A stretch of DNA of 37,039 nt from positions 1-37,039 of the forward strand of contig JALFUW010000115.1 of NCBI GenBank assembly GCA_022786995.1, given 5' to 3'. The notes beneath the pieces were generated by a model, which was not told where the DNA came from, did no database searches, and saw only the letters and a list, made by a program, of their open reading frames with translations. Shown one piece after another: positions 5,936-14,179 of this stretch. The translations under genes were made by a program, and so were the position numbers. Origin of the DNA: Clostridiales bacterium. Its GTDB lineage: Bacteria; Bacillota; Clostridia; Oscillospirales; Oscillospiraceae. How positions within the stretch are numbered: position 1 is the stretch's first letter; every line of letters starts with the position of its first letter.

Positions 5936-7195
5936 CTAGTACATATTCTCAATGACGGCGTTGCCTTTCTCTCGCAGAGCATCTGTCAAGTGTTGATAGA
6001 TATTCATGGTTACATCAATCTTTTTATGTCCCAGCCGCCGCTGTACATACTTCAAGGGCGCACCGTTTTCTACCAGCATGGTTGCGTGCGTATGTCTCAA
6101 ACTATGGAAATCGAACTCTGGCAAGTGAAGCTGTTCATGGATAATCTGTGTTGTGTACTGCATCGTTCTCAAATTGATGTATTCCCCGTTCTCCCGTCTG
6201 CAAACAAAGTCCACCTCTTTGTCTACTGGATTTTCTGTGATTCGCTTGCTGGAATCTTCATAATAATGCCTGTATCTCTCAGCAAAATACGCAGCCGCCC
6301 GCACTTGTCTGTCCCGTTCTCTCCATAGCAAATCAGTCAATACACTGTCCATGTCGATTGTACGGTTTGAATCACACTTTGGCGCAGAAAAATACCAAAA
6401 GCCGGATTCGGCGTATTTGCTGCCGTTGGTTCTTTGCTTTTCTTCCTTGCTTCTGGGAAACTGCTTCCACTGGATTTGTTTGGAGACAGTAAGCTTTTTG
6501 TTCTCCAAATCAATGTCATCCCAAGTCAATGCGTACACTTCACCAATCCGCAGCCCGCAACGATAACCAATCATCATGGGGATATAGGATGAACTACCTT
6601 CGGGAAACCTTTCAAAAATGCGGTTCATCGTATCTTTGGGAAGATAACTGTGGGGGTCTGACCTTGTGGGAACAGCATTCAGTTCGCATCGTGGAATCCT
6701 AAGATTATGGGCGGGAGATAGCTGAATCAAACCGCAATTCACCGCATAAGTCATGGATTTGGAAATGATACCCCGCAATGTGCTGAGGGTGTTTTTGGAA
6801 TAACCATCATTGTATTTGTCCTGAAGGAATTTCTGAAGTCGTTCCCTGTTTAGCCGCCTTACCTGATAAGAACCAAGTTCAGGCTTGATGTGGATTCTGA
6901 TTCTCTTCCTGTAATTCAGAAGGGTTGTTTCCTTCAGATTGTACTTGCATTCCTTTTCCATCCATTCGTCCAGAAAATCAGCATAACTGATATCGGACGG
7001 TCTTTCCGACAGACCGCACAGGCAATATCGCTTCCATGCCTCAATACCAGCTTGTCTGGCTTCCTCTTCGGACAGGAATCCTCCTTTACTGAGCCACTTA
7101 CGTTCGCCTCCTACTGGTGCTGTTTCAAAGCGGTACTCGTAGGTTTTTCCATGCTTCATTGACTTGCGTTCCCTGATTCGTACTTCCTCAAACAT
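5936..7195 (-). CDS. int: tyrosine integrase of the mobile element
   Basis: A 419-aa full-length integrase of the Tn916/phage type. It has an N-terminal arm-binding domain (about 1-60), a SAM-like core-binding domain (about 70-160, YADFLDEWME...TTLLNYRKRI) and a catalytic domain with R216 (YRCGLRIGEV), K273, H364-x-x-R367 (HSLRHTHAT), H390 (LGHKK) and nucleophile Y400 (NIYQHL). All active residues are present and length is normal. It catalyses integration and excision. Start 7195 follows GGAGG by 7 nt. It is the last gene before core chromosome, so the attachment site should lie between its start and the terminator at 7311. No excisionase-like small gene is seen beside it, which is unusual. 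Confidence 0.93.
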   Translation of the reverse strand: MFEEVRIRERKSMKHGKTYEYRFETAPVGGERKWLSKGGFLSEEEARQAGIEAWKRYCLCGLSERPSDISYADFLDEWMEKECKYNLKETTLLNYRKRIRIHIKPELGSYQVRRLNRERLQKFLQDKYNDGYSKNTLSTLRGIISKSMTYAVNCGLIQLSPAHNLRIPRCELNAVPTRSDPHSYLPKDTMNRIFERFPEGSSSYIPMMIGYRCGLRIGEVYALTWDDIDLENKKLTVSKQIQWKQFPRSKEEKQRTNGSKYAESGFWYFSAPKCDSNRTIDMDSVLTDLLWRERDRQVRAAAYFAERYRHYYEDSSKRITENPVDKEVDFVCRRENGEYINLRTMQYTTQIIHEQLHLPEFDFHSLRHTHATMLVENGAPLKYVQRRLGHKKIDVTMNIYQHLTDALREKGNAVIENMY

Positions 7196-7234
7196 ACTAA
7201 TCCTCCATTTGTCCCAGCCTTCCACCTGCTATGT

Positions 7235-7267
7235 GTGGACGATTGTGGACGAAAATTTTTTGTCCAC
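7235..7267. other. candidate attachment or integrase-binding region
   Basis: GTGGAC occurs twice directly (7235-7240, 7245-7250) and once inverted as GTCCAC (7262-7267), in an AT-rich stretch between the integrase start and the terminator of the neighbouring chromosomal gene. Repeats of this kind beside an integrase are often its binding sites or the core of the junction. The partner end is outside the window, so this is inference. Confidence 0.35.
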
Positions 7268-7310
7268 GGAAAAACGGTTGTTTGGGGAAATAGCAAGGCA
7301 ATCAGAGCAC

Positions 7311-7347
7311 AAAAAAATGCTCCCAACCAAGCGGTCAGGAGCATTTT
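7311..7347 (-). terminator. rho-independent terminator of the GGGtGRT gene
   Basis: AAAATGCTCC (7314-7323) pairs with GGAGCATTTT (7338-7347), followed on the minus strand by a run of U. It ends the chromosomal unit and marks the inner limit of core sequence next to the mobile element. Confidence 0.85.
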
Positions 7348-7367
7348 CATGCTATTTATTAAAGAAA

Positions 7368-8369
7368 TTACTTCTTCAGGCTTTCCTCAACAGCAACAGC
7401 CACGGAAACGGTCATACCGACCATGGGGTTGTTGCCTGCGCCCAGGAAGCCCATCATTTCCACATGGGCGGGGACGGAGGAGGAACCGGCGAACTGGGCA
7501 TCAGAGTGCATACGGCCCATGGTGTCGGTCATGCCGTAGGAAGCGGGGCCCGCGGCCATGTTGTCGGGGTGCAGGGTACGGCCCGTGCCGCCGCCGGAGG
7601 CCACGGAGAAGTACTTCTTGCCCTGCTCGATGCACTCCTTCTTGTAAGTGCCGGCGACAGGATGCTGGAAGCGGGTGGGGTTGGTGGAATTGCCGGTGAT
7701 GGAAACGTCCACGCCCTCATGGTGCATGATGGCAACACCCTCGCGGACATCGTCAGCACCGTAGCAGCGGACAGCGGCCCGCTCGCCATCGGAGTACTTG
7801 TACTCCTTGACGATGGTCAGCTCGCTGGTGTAGTAGTCGAACTTGGTCTGCACATAGGTAAAGCCGTTGATCCGGGAGATGATCTGGGCGGCATCCTTGC
7901 CCAGGCCGTTCAGGATGACCCGCAGAGGCTCCTTACGGGCCTTGTTGGCGGAGCGGGCGATGCCGATAGCGCCCTCGGCGGCGGCGAAGGACTCGTGGCC
8001 GGCCAGGAAGGCGAAGCACTTGGTCTCATCCCGCAGCAGCATAGCGCCCAGATTGCCGTGGCCCAGACCCACCTTGCGGTCCTCGGCGACGGAGCCAGGG
8101 ATGCAGAAGGCCTGCAGGCCGATGCCGATGGCCTCAGCGGCCTCAGCGGCGGTCTTGACGCCCTTCTTCAGAGCGATGGCAGCACCCATGCAGTAGGCCC
8201 ATGCCACGTCCTCAAAGCAGATGGGCTGAATGCCCTTGACGATCTCGTAGGGGTCGAAGCCCTTGGCCTGGCAGATTTCACGGCACTCCTCAACGGAAGC
8301 AAGGCCATACTGAGCCAGAACGCCGTTGATCTTGTCGATTTTTCTTTCGTAACCTTCAAACAAAGCCAT
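7368..8369 (-). CDS. GGGtGRT protein
   Basis: This 333-aa protein carries the name-giving glycine-rich motif GGGTGRT (about residue 265, FSVASGGGTGRTLHP) and matches what I recall of the conserved Clostridia family. It is soluble, has no signal peptide, and contains well-conserved Cys and His positions (for example EECREICQAKG, FEDVAWAYCMGAA, GLGHGNLGAMLL, IMHHEGVDVS). Biochemical function is not established. It follows the Fe-S scaffold gene by 15 nt (GAGGAGG before ATG 8369), in the same operon, and this pairing is a known conserved neighbourhood, so a role in Fe-S cluster or metal handling is inferred. It ends at a strong terminator against the mobile element. Confidence 0.85.
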   Translation of the reverse strand: MALFEGYERKIDKINGVLAQYGLASVEECREICQAKGFDPYEIVKGIQPICFEDVAWAYCMGAAIALKKGVKTAAEAAEAIGIGLQAFCIPGSVAEDRKVGLGHGNLGAMLLRDETKCFAFLAGHESFAAAEGAIGIARSANKARKEPLRVILNGLGKDAAQIISRINGFTYVQTKFDYYTSELTIVKEYKYSDGERAAVRCYGADDVREGVAIMHHEGVDVSITGNSTNPTRFQHPVAGTYKKECIEQGKKYFSVASGGGTGRTLHPDNMAAGPASYGMTDTMGRMHSDAQFAGSSSVPAHVEMMGFLGAGNNPMVGMTVSVAVAVEESLKK

Positions 8370-8384
8370 CTTAGCGTCCTCCTC

Positions 8385-9077
8385 TTATTCGTGACGGGGG
8401 TCGATGTACTTCGCGGCACCGGCGAAGCGGCCGTAGGAACCCTTGGCCTTCTCCAGAGCGGTGTTCGCGTCGTCGCCCTTCTTGATGAAGTCCATCATCT
8501 TGCCCAGATTGACGAACTCGTAACCGATGATCAGGTTGTCCTCGTCCAGAGCGCAGCGGGTCACATAACCCTCAGCCATCTCCAGGTAACGGGGGCCCTT
8601 TGCCTTGGTGGCGAACATGGTGCCCACCTGGCTGCGCAGACCCTTGCCCAGGTCTTCCAGAGAAGCGCCCACAGCGAGGCCGCCCTCGGAGAAAGCGGAC
8701 TGGGTACGGCCATAAACGATCTGCAGGAACAGCTCACGCATGGCGGTGTTGATGGCGTCGCACACCAGGTCGGTGTTCAGCGCCTCCAGCAGAGTCTTGC
8801 CGATGAGGATCTCGGAAGCCATAGCGGCGGAGTGGGTCATGCCGGAGCAGCCCAGGGTCTCAACCAGCGCTTCCTCGATGATGCCCTCCTTCACGTTCAG
8901 GGTCAGCTTGCAGGCGCCCTGCTGGGGAGCGCACCAGCCCACACCATGGGTGAAACCGCTGATGTCCTTGATTTCCTTAGCCTGAACCCACTTGCCCTCT
9001 TCGGGAATGGGAGCGGGGCCGTGATAGGCACCCTTGGCCACGGAGCACATATTCTGTACTTCTGCACTATAAATCAT
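8385..9077 (-). CDS. NifU-like iron-sulfur cluster assembly scaffold protein
   Basis: This 230-aa protein starts MIYSAEVQNMCSVAKGAYHG. Candidate cluster ligands are Cys in VGWCAPQQGACKL and VETLGCSGMTHSAAMASEI; the latter resembles the GCS motif of the IscU/NifU scaffold family. The family stands alone without IscS here and typically pairs with the GGGtGRT gene, as it does in this window. It would hold a nascent Fe-S cluster in the cytoplasm. Start 9077 is chosen because GAAAGGAAAA lies just upstream and conserved sequence begins there; the frame extends to 9152 into promoter DNA. A perfect promoter lies about 80 bp upstream. Confidence 0.82.
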   Translation of the reverse strand: MIYSAEVQNMCSVAKGAYHGPAPIPEEGKWVQAKEIKDISGFTHGVGWCAPQQGACKLTLNVKEGIIEEALVETLGCSGMTHSAAMASEILIGKTLLEALNTDLVCDAINTAMRELFLQIVYGRTQSAFSEGGLAVGASLEDLGKGLRSQVGTMFATKAKGPRYLEMAEGYVTRCALDEDNLIIGYEFVNLGKMMDFIKKGDDANTALEKAKGSYGRFAGAAKYIDPRHE

Positions 9078-9154
9078 GGCAATTTTCCTTTCTTTCAAAA
9101 GACGTTTTGTCGCCTTTGGATTTACGAACCGAAATCCCGTGGATTTCCGCAAAT

Positions 9155-9183
9155 ATTATACAGGCTGCGGCAGGAAATGTCAA
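9155..9183 (-). promoter_or_regulatory. promoter of the Fe-S scaffold / GGGtGRT operon
   Basis: Consensus TTGACA (9183-9178), 17 bp, TATAAT (9160-9155) on the minus strand: a strong constitutive-looking sigma-A promoter. Confidence 0.9.
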
Positions 9184-9237
9184 TTCCCGTTTGTGTAAAA
9201 TCGGTAAAAATTTATCAGTTGCGTACAAAGCAATAAC

Positions 9238-9257
9238 GGGCGGGTTATTGCCCGCCC
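9238..9257 (-). terminator. hairpin after the DUF6020-like gene
   Basis: GGGCGGG (9238-9244) with CCCGCCC (9251-9257), extended by AAT/ATT pairs, then GTTATTGCTTTG on the minus strand. The U-tract is interrupted, so it is a moderate terminator. Confidence 0.55.
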
Positions 9258-9280
9258 ATTGCTGCATTTCCAAGCATTCT

Positions 9281-11059
9281 TTACACGCACTGTGTATCGT
9301 TTCTTTTCTGCCCCGAGCAGCAGGCCCACGCCAGAATGATGGGTGCCATGCCGAACAGCGGGTAGGCATAGCGGCATTCCCCGTTGATCGGTGTAAAGAT
9401 CAGACCGATCATCAGCACTACCATGGGCACGATCAGAACGAGAAGCTCTTTCGATTTGTTCCGCCACGCTCTTCCCGCAGCCAACAGCAGCATCCAGCTG
9501 TAGGGCCCCGGGCCGATGAAACGGCTCAGGGAAGGTGAGAAAAGCCAGAATTCCACATAACTTTTGATGTAGCGAACCGGAATGACAAATTCCACATGCT
9601 TTCCCAGTTCGGCGATATGGTCGATTCCATACCAGAATTCCGTACTTCCCGTGGACAGAACAGAGAAATACTTCCAGGAAGCTGTAATAACGCTGTATAC
9701 AAATTCCCCCGGGAAGCGTTTTGCCAGCATAAACCACAGCGTAAGGATTTCCTTCACATCCCCATTAAAGCAGGCTTTCATATTATCTGCGTAATTGGGG
9801 TTGTAAAACTGAAGGATATTGTCGATTCCGAGAGCAGCATCGATCCGCTGCCGCAATTCCTCAGGAATATAGTCAATCTGCCGCCTGGTGATATAGCTGA
9901 CGCTCTGGATTGGGAAGGCCACCAGCTCACTGCTGGGTGCTTCGGCAACACCGAACAGCGGATACAGCAGCTTTTCAGTCCCCAGCACAAGAAGGACGCT
10001 GAGCAGGGTGCACAGCACCAGCTTTCTCTTTTCCGGCTTCTTCGCCAGAAGGCACAGTACCACCGCTCCCGCAAGGACGTAGGACAGTGCCGCCTTCCGT
10101 GTCAGCGCCGCGACAATGAACGCAAGGCAGAATGCCAGCTGTGTTTTCTTTGTGACGGGAAAATACAGAATCCGTACCAGCACAGTGCAGTAAAGCATCA
10201 CAAAAGGCAGATGCAGGCTGTCCTTCAGGACAACCCGTACCGCGCCGCCGAAGATCGGAACCAGACCATACAGGATAACCAATAGCCATCTGGGCGCCCG
10301 AAATCCTGTCACACGGCAGACGGTCTCAATGGCGAACGCGAAGGATGCCGCATAGAGGAAGAGTTGGCAGATGACGATAAAACCTATGCCGGAGTTGTCC
10401 GATCCTCCCAAAAACGACCCGATCCCGTACAAAACTCCGTATACCACCGTGTCAAAATACGGATTGTTGTTGCTGCGGGGGATCATTCCCCAAAACTGCC
10501 CAAACTGCTTCACCGTATCGTAGCAGACAGCCCCCGGATAGTCCAGCACAACAAAGGGCAGCCACAAAAGCAGCAGCGCCGCCGCGGTAGCAAAAAACGT
10601 CCGGCGGGACACGGCTCCCTCCGCACAGGGACATTCCATGGAATCCAGCTTTTGATTGAGCAATTCCACGCAGCAGGCGAAAAACAAAGACCACGCGGCA
10701 AGCTGTCCAAGCCGGAAGCCCGCGCCTGCGCCGGGAATGAAAAAGTCCTCATTTGCGCTGCATTGCTGGCAGATACCAATCGTAAACAGCACCGCATAGA
10801 CAATCCCCAGCCAGACACTTGTCCGGCGAACCTTCTTTTGGCCGGAAGCAAAAGGAGAATACAGGATGGTCAGCAGGCAAAACAGCAGTCCGAACAGAAG
10901 CCATGTCCCCACCGAATGATCCAGCTGATCACGGAACATTTCCACCGAGGTTCGGTTTTCCTGCGCGTACAGAAACGTACAACAGAAAAACCAGGCTGTA
11001 AAATACGCTGCCGCCACAGTTACGAATGTTGAAAATCTCCTCGTCTGTTTGAAAACCAT
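9281..11059 (-). CDS. polytopic membrane protein, DUF6020-like
   Basis: This 592-aa integral membrane protein has roughly a dozen hydrophobic segments beginning at residues 10-30 (FVTVAAAYFTAWFFCCTFLY). A signature-like stretch VVLDYPGAVCYDTVKQFGQF is followed by NNNPYFDTVVYGVLYG, and a charged LKDSLHLPF loop follows. I associate this with DUF6020, membrane proteins resembling GT-C glycosyltransferases, where an acidic residue in the first outer loop binds the lipid-linked donor; D in LDYPGAVCYD would be the candidate. Substrate unknown; a cell-surface polymer is likely. Start 11059 follows AAGGTGAT by 5 nt. It lies 59 nt after the epimerase on the same strand, so they may be co-transcribed. 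Confidence 0.65.
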   Translation of the reverse strand: MVFKQTRRFSTFVTVAAAYFTAWFFCCTFLYAQENRTSVEMFRDQLDHSVGTWLLFGLLFCLLTILYSPFASGQKKVRRTSVWLGIVYAVLFTIGICQQCSANEDFFIPGAGAGFRLGQLAAWSLFFACCVELLNQKLDSMECPCAEGAVSRRTFFATAAALLLLWLPFVVLDYPGAVCYDTVKQFGQFWGMIPRSNNNPYFDTVVYGVLYGIGSFLGGSDNSGIGFIVICQLFLYAASFAFAIETVCRVTGFRAPRWLLVILYGLVPIFGGAVRVVLKDSLHLPFVMLYCTVLVRILYFPVTKKTQLAFCLAFIVAALTRKAALSYVLAGAVVLCLLAKKPEKRKLVLCTLLSVLLVLGTEKLLYPLFGVAEAPSSELVAFPIQSVSYITRRQIDYIPEELRQRIDAALGIDNILQFYNPNYADNMKACFNGDVKEILTLWFMLAKRFPGEFVYSVITASWKYFSVLSTGSTEFWYGIDHIAELGKHVEFVIPVRYIKSYVEFWLFSPSLSRFIGPGPYSWMLLLAAGRAWRNKSKELLVLIVPMVVLMIGLIFTPINGECRYAYPLFGMAPIILAWACCSGQKRNDTQCV

Positions 11060-11118
11060 TTCATCACCTTCAAGCCCTTGTGTGGTACCCAATCTCCGCC
11101 GTCACCGCAAGCCAGCCA

Positions 11119-11769
11119 CTATCCATGGATGATTTTTACAAACGCCGCCCGATCTGCCGCCTTGAAATAAGCAGAGCCGGTGACCATGACATCCACGCCG
11201 TTTTTCTTGCAGATCCCCTGGGTCACCGTGTCGATGCCGCCGTCCACCTCAATGAGGCAATCCGGGTTCACATCGTCCAGAAGCGTTCGCAGACGGCGGG
11301 TTTTGTCCATCATATCCGTCATGAAGGACTGTCCGCCGAAGCCCGGCTCCACGGTCATCACCAGAATCATGTCGCACTTGGTCAGATACGGCACCGCCGC
11401 CTTTACCGGCGTTCCCGGCTTCAGGGACAGGCCCGCCTTGCAGCCCATGGCCCGGATCATTTCGAGACAGGTCATGGTGTTCTGGGGCGTGTCCGCCTCC
11501 AGATGGATGGTCAGCCAGTCCGCCCCGGCCTTGATAAACCGTTCGGCATAGCGTATGGGACGGTCGATCATCAGGTGCACATCCAGCGGCAGGTTCGTAA
11601 TCCGTCGGATATCCCGCAGCACCGGCAGACCGATGGTGATGTTGGGCACGAAGCTGCCGTCCATCACGTCCACATGAACCCAGTCGCCGCCGTTTTCCTC
11701 AATATTGTGAATGTCCCGCTCCAGATTGACAAAATCCGCAGACAGAATAGAGGGCGCAATTTTCGCCAT
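11119..11769 (-). CDS. rpe: ribulose-phosphate 3-epimerase
   Basis: A 216-aa TIM-barrel enzyme interconverting ribulose 5-phosphate and xylulose 5-phosphate in the pentose phosphate pathway. Motifs appear in order: APSILSADF, HVDVMDGSFVPN (catalytic Asp and metal His/Asp), LDVHLMI, VMTVEPGFGGQSF (second active Asp region and phosphate loop), and IEVDGGI near the end (second catalytic Asp). Length is normal. Start 11769 follows GGGAGA by about 8 nt; the frame runs upstream to 11865 with no support. A 177-bp inverted-repeat element sits about 110 bp upstream, so the promoter must lie between it and the gene or within it. An allulose-6-phosphate epimerase cannot be excluded. Confidence 0.93.
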   Translation of the reverse strand: MAKIAPSILSADFVNLERDIHNIEENGGDWVHVDVMDGSFVPNITIGLPVLRDIRRITNLPLDVHLMIDRPIRYAERFIKAGADWLTIHLEADTPQNTMTCLEMIRAMGCKAGLSLKPGTPVKAAVPYLTKCDMILVMTVEPGFGGQSFMTDMMDKTRRLRTLLDDVNPDCLIEVDGGIDTVTQGICKKNGVDVMVTGSAYFKAADRAAFVKIIHG

Positions 11770-11879
11770 AATCAGTTCTCCCTTCGTGCTGAAAATAGGA
11801 AAGCAGCCACACGGCTGCAATAAAACAGCAGTCCTGTTTTTAATAAATGTGCTTATCGGTTTCACTCAGCCGCTTTTTA

Positions 11880-12056
11880 GAGTTGACAGTTGATAGTTGA
11901 CAGTTGACAGTTAAGAAAACCCCTGCGGGGATGATTTGAAAAAAATTGCGCAATTGCTAAAAAGAAGCGAATATACCTCGTTCTGACACGATCATATTTC
12001 CATTTATCCCGAAGGGATACCACAACTGTCAACTGTCAACTATCAACTGTCAACTC
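11880..12056. repeat. inverted-repeat element with perfect 33-bp heptamer-built arms
   Basis: The left arm 11880-11912 and right arm 12024-12056 are exact reverse complements over 33 bp. Each arm is a tandem of the heptamer GTTGACA (the second unit reads GTTGATA). The 111-bp core is AT-rich with small palindromes (CCCCTGCGGGG, TTGCGCAA, ATCCCGAAGGGAT) and no ORF. It resembles a MITE or REP-like element between the divergent rpe and DUF1540 genes. Two relatives built from another heptamer are at 17453 and 32703. Outside the element this 445-bp gap holds only the gene leaders. Confidence 0.85.
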
Positions 12057-12213
12057 AAAAACTACCAATTTGTCTGTTTACTGGCTTAAGATATGAATAT
12101 CAATAAAAATACCACACATCCATTCAAAATGCAAGCTTGGAAAGCTTTTCCTGAATACGTTTTTCCCATCAGGCAATACTAACCCCGAATTCATTCAAAA
12201 GGAGGAAGAAGCA

Positions 12214-12378
12214 ATGGATTGTCATGCCAACAAGAGCATCGAATGCACCGTGCACCAGTGCGCCCATCACTGTGAGAACGAGAACTACTGCTCTCTGGAT
12301 CGGATTCTCGTGGGCACCCACGAAGTTAACCCCACCATGGATCAGTGCACCGACTGCAAGTCTTTCCGTAAGCGCTGA
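12214..12378 (+). CDS. DUF1540 domain mini-protein
   Basis: This 54-aa protein has paired cysteines: MDCHANKSIECTVHQCAHHC, then NYCSLDRILVGTHEVNP, and finally MDQCTDCKSFRKR. The Cys/His pattern is that of DUF1540, small probable metal-binding proteins frequent in spore-forming Clostridia and Bacilli. Function is unknown; zinc or iron binding is inferred from the ligands. GGAGGAAGAA lies directly upstream of ATG 12214 and a good terminator follows 12 nt after the stop, so it is a single-gene transcript. Confidence 0.85.
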   Translation: MDCHANKSIECTVHQCAHHCENENYCSLDRILVGTHEVNPTMDQCTDCKSFRKR

Positions 12379-12390
12379 TCGTTTTCATGA

Positions 12391-12420
12391 GGCTCCCGGA
12401 ACAGCGGGAGCCTTCTTTTC
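12391..12420 (+). terminator. rho-independent terminator of the DUF1540 gene
   Basis: GGCTCCCG (12391-12398), loop GAACAG, CGGGAGCC (12405-12412), then TTCTTTTC. Confidence 0.88.
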
Positions 12421-12431
12421 TGTTGCGCGGC

Positions 12432-12460
12432 TTGACACAAAGCGAAAAAACCGATATGAT
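12432..12460 (+). promoter_or_regulatory. promoter of the HtrA gene
   Basis: TTGACA (12432-12437), 17 bp, TATGAT (12455-12460), about 100 bp before the start codon at 12560. No CIRCE or CtsR-like repeat is seen between them. Confidence 0.82.
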
Positions 12461-12559
12461 GAATCCGTGAATTTATAGTTTATTCCCTTTGAATACACAA
12501 ATTCTTCACAAGTAGGCAGTAAGCTTTATGTTAAGAAAACAGATAAGGAGGCATACATT

Positions 12560-14029
12560 ATGGAATCCTTTGAAAACAACGAATTTGAAAATGAGCCGGA
12601 GGTTTCGCCGGAATCCTCCGCCCAGCCTTCGCGCTATGCCGCCAATGACGGTGCGTATCAAACTGCCGGCACCGGCCGTCGGGAATCCCCCTACGCCGAC
12701 TCCCCTTACGAAATGAACCATCAGACTCAGAGCGGCTGTCAGGCGCCCCCGACTCCCCCTGTCCATCACCCCCACAAGGCGAAGAAGCCCCAAAAACCCG
12801 TCTGGAAACCTGTTCTGGCCTGTCTTCTGGCTGTGGCGCTGGTAGCCGGCGGCTGCGGAATCACCGCCGCCATGGTAAATCAGCGCTGGGAAACCCGGGA
12901 ACAGGCCCTGACGGAGAAGTTGGATGTCCTGCAGAAGCAGATCACAAGCAGCACCGCCTCCGGCAAGGGCACGCTGGTGCCTACAGACGGCAGCGCCATG
13001 ACACCCAGCCAGCTCTACGCGTCCTGCGTTGACAGCGTGGTGGCCATTTCCGCCACGGTGACTTCCACCGGCATTTACGGAAATACCTCCACCGGCACGT
13101 CCTCCGGCTCCGGCTTTATCCTGACCGACGACGGCTACATCGTCACGAACTACCACGTTGTGGAGGGTGCCACTGAGCTAACCGTCACCACCCATGACGG
13201 CACAGAGTATTCCGCGGAGCTCAAGGGCAAGGATGCTACCAACGATGTTGCCGTTTTGAAAGTCGAGGCCGAGAATCTGCCCGCCGTGACTCTGGGCAGC
13301 AGCCACGATCTGGTGATCGGCGACATGGTGGCCGCCATCGGCAATCCCCTGGGTAAGCTGGCCGCCACTCAAACCATCGGCTATGTCAGCGGCATCAACC
13401 GGGAGGTCGCCACCGGCGGTGTCACCACCATCAGCATGATTCAGACCGACGCGGCCATCAACCCCGGCAACTCCGGCGGCCCCCTGTTCAACATGTATGG
13501 TCAGGTCATTGGCATCACCACCGCCAAGTATTCCGGCACCACCGGCTCCGGCGCATCCATTGAGGGCGTCGGCTTCGCCATCCCCATTGACGATGTGGCC
13601 GCCATGTTTGACGATCTGATTGATTTCGGCTATGTCACCGGCAGCTATATGGGCGTCAGCGTGGAGAACGTAGACGAGGAAGCCGCTTCCCGGTACAGCC
13701 TGCCCACCGGCGCCTATGTGGTCAAGGTGGAAAAGGACAGCGCCGCCCAAAAGGCCGGCATTGAGGTCAAGGACATCATCACCGATGTTGGCGGTCACAG
13801 CGTCAGCAACGTTACCGATCTGACCCGTGCCCTGCGGAACTTCAAAGCCGGAGATTCCACCACCGTCACCGTCACCCGGGGCGGCAAGCAGGTCGCGCTG
13901 CAGATTACGCTGGATGAACGTCCTCAGGAAACCGAGGAACAGCCTCAGCAGGAGACAACGCAGACCATGCCGAACAGCGGAAGCTTTGACGAGTGGTACG
14001 ATTATTTCCGCCGTTATTTCGGCGGCTAA
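12560..14029 (+). CDS. htrA: HtrA/DegP-like membrane-anchored serine protease
   Basis: A 489-aa quality-control protease acting outside the membrane. It has a polar, Pro-rich cytoplasmic N-terminus (1-80), one membrane anchor (about 83-105), a coiled stretch, a trypsin-like domain with the triad H199 (TNYHVVEGA), D229 (NDVAVLK) and S305 (GNSGGPL), and one PDZ domain (about 360-450, YMGVSVENV...AGIEVKDIITDVGG). The tail is Gln/Glu-rich and ends in aromatic residues (DEWYDYFRRYFGG). One PDZ and an N-terminal anchor fit the Gram-positive HtrA type. GGAGG precedes ATG 12560. It has its own promoter and is followed by a Spo0A-like gene after 150 bp. Confidence 0.93.
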   Translation: MESFENNEFENEPEVSPESSAQPSRYAANDGAYQTAGTGRRESPYADSPYEMNHQTQSGCQAPPTPPVHHPHKAKKPQKPVWKPVLACLLAVALVAGGCGITAAMVNQRWETREQALTEKLDVLQKQITSSTASGKGTLVPTDGSAMTPSQLYASCVDSVVAISATVTSTGIYGNTSTGTSSGSGFILTDDGYIVTNYHVVEGATELTVTTHDGTEYSAELKGKDATNDVAVLKVEAENLPAVTLGSSHDLVIGDMVAAIGNPLGKLAATQTIGYVSGINREVATGGVTTISMIQTDAAINPGNSGGPLFNMYGQVIGITTAKYSGTTGSGASIEGVGFAIPIDDVAAMFDDLIDFGYVTGSYMGVSVENVDEEAASRYSLPTGAYVVKVEKDSAAQKAGIEVKDIITDVGGHSVSNVTDLTRALRNFKAGDSTTVTVTRGGKQVALQITLDERPQETEEQPQQETTQTMPNSGSFDEWYDYFRRYFGG

Positions 14030-14179
14030 GCCGAATAGTTAGACGCTCTGGGCGTGCTGCGTTACGCGGCGCGCCCGTTTGTCGATAATTGTCGAAATCC
14101 ATTCCCCCTGTCTTTGTTGAAAAAAGTGTGCAATTATGGTATTGTATTTCTTGATTCTTGAGGGATAGGGGGACAGAAT

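Noticed and set aside
7164..9236. A 690-codon open frame on the plus strand opposite the GGGtGRT/scaffold genes
   Set aside because: It is the antisense of two well-recognised proteins in GC-biased codons; no ribosome site and a repetitive Gly/Ala/His composition.
11880..12056. A CRISPR array, because of short regular repeats
   Set aside because: Units are 7 bp with no spacers, arms are inverted, and no cas gene is near.
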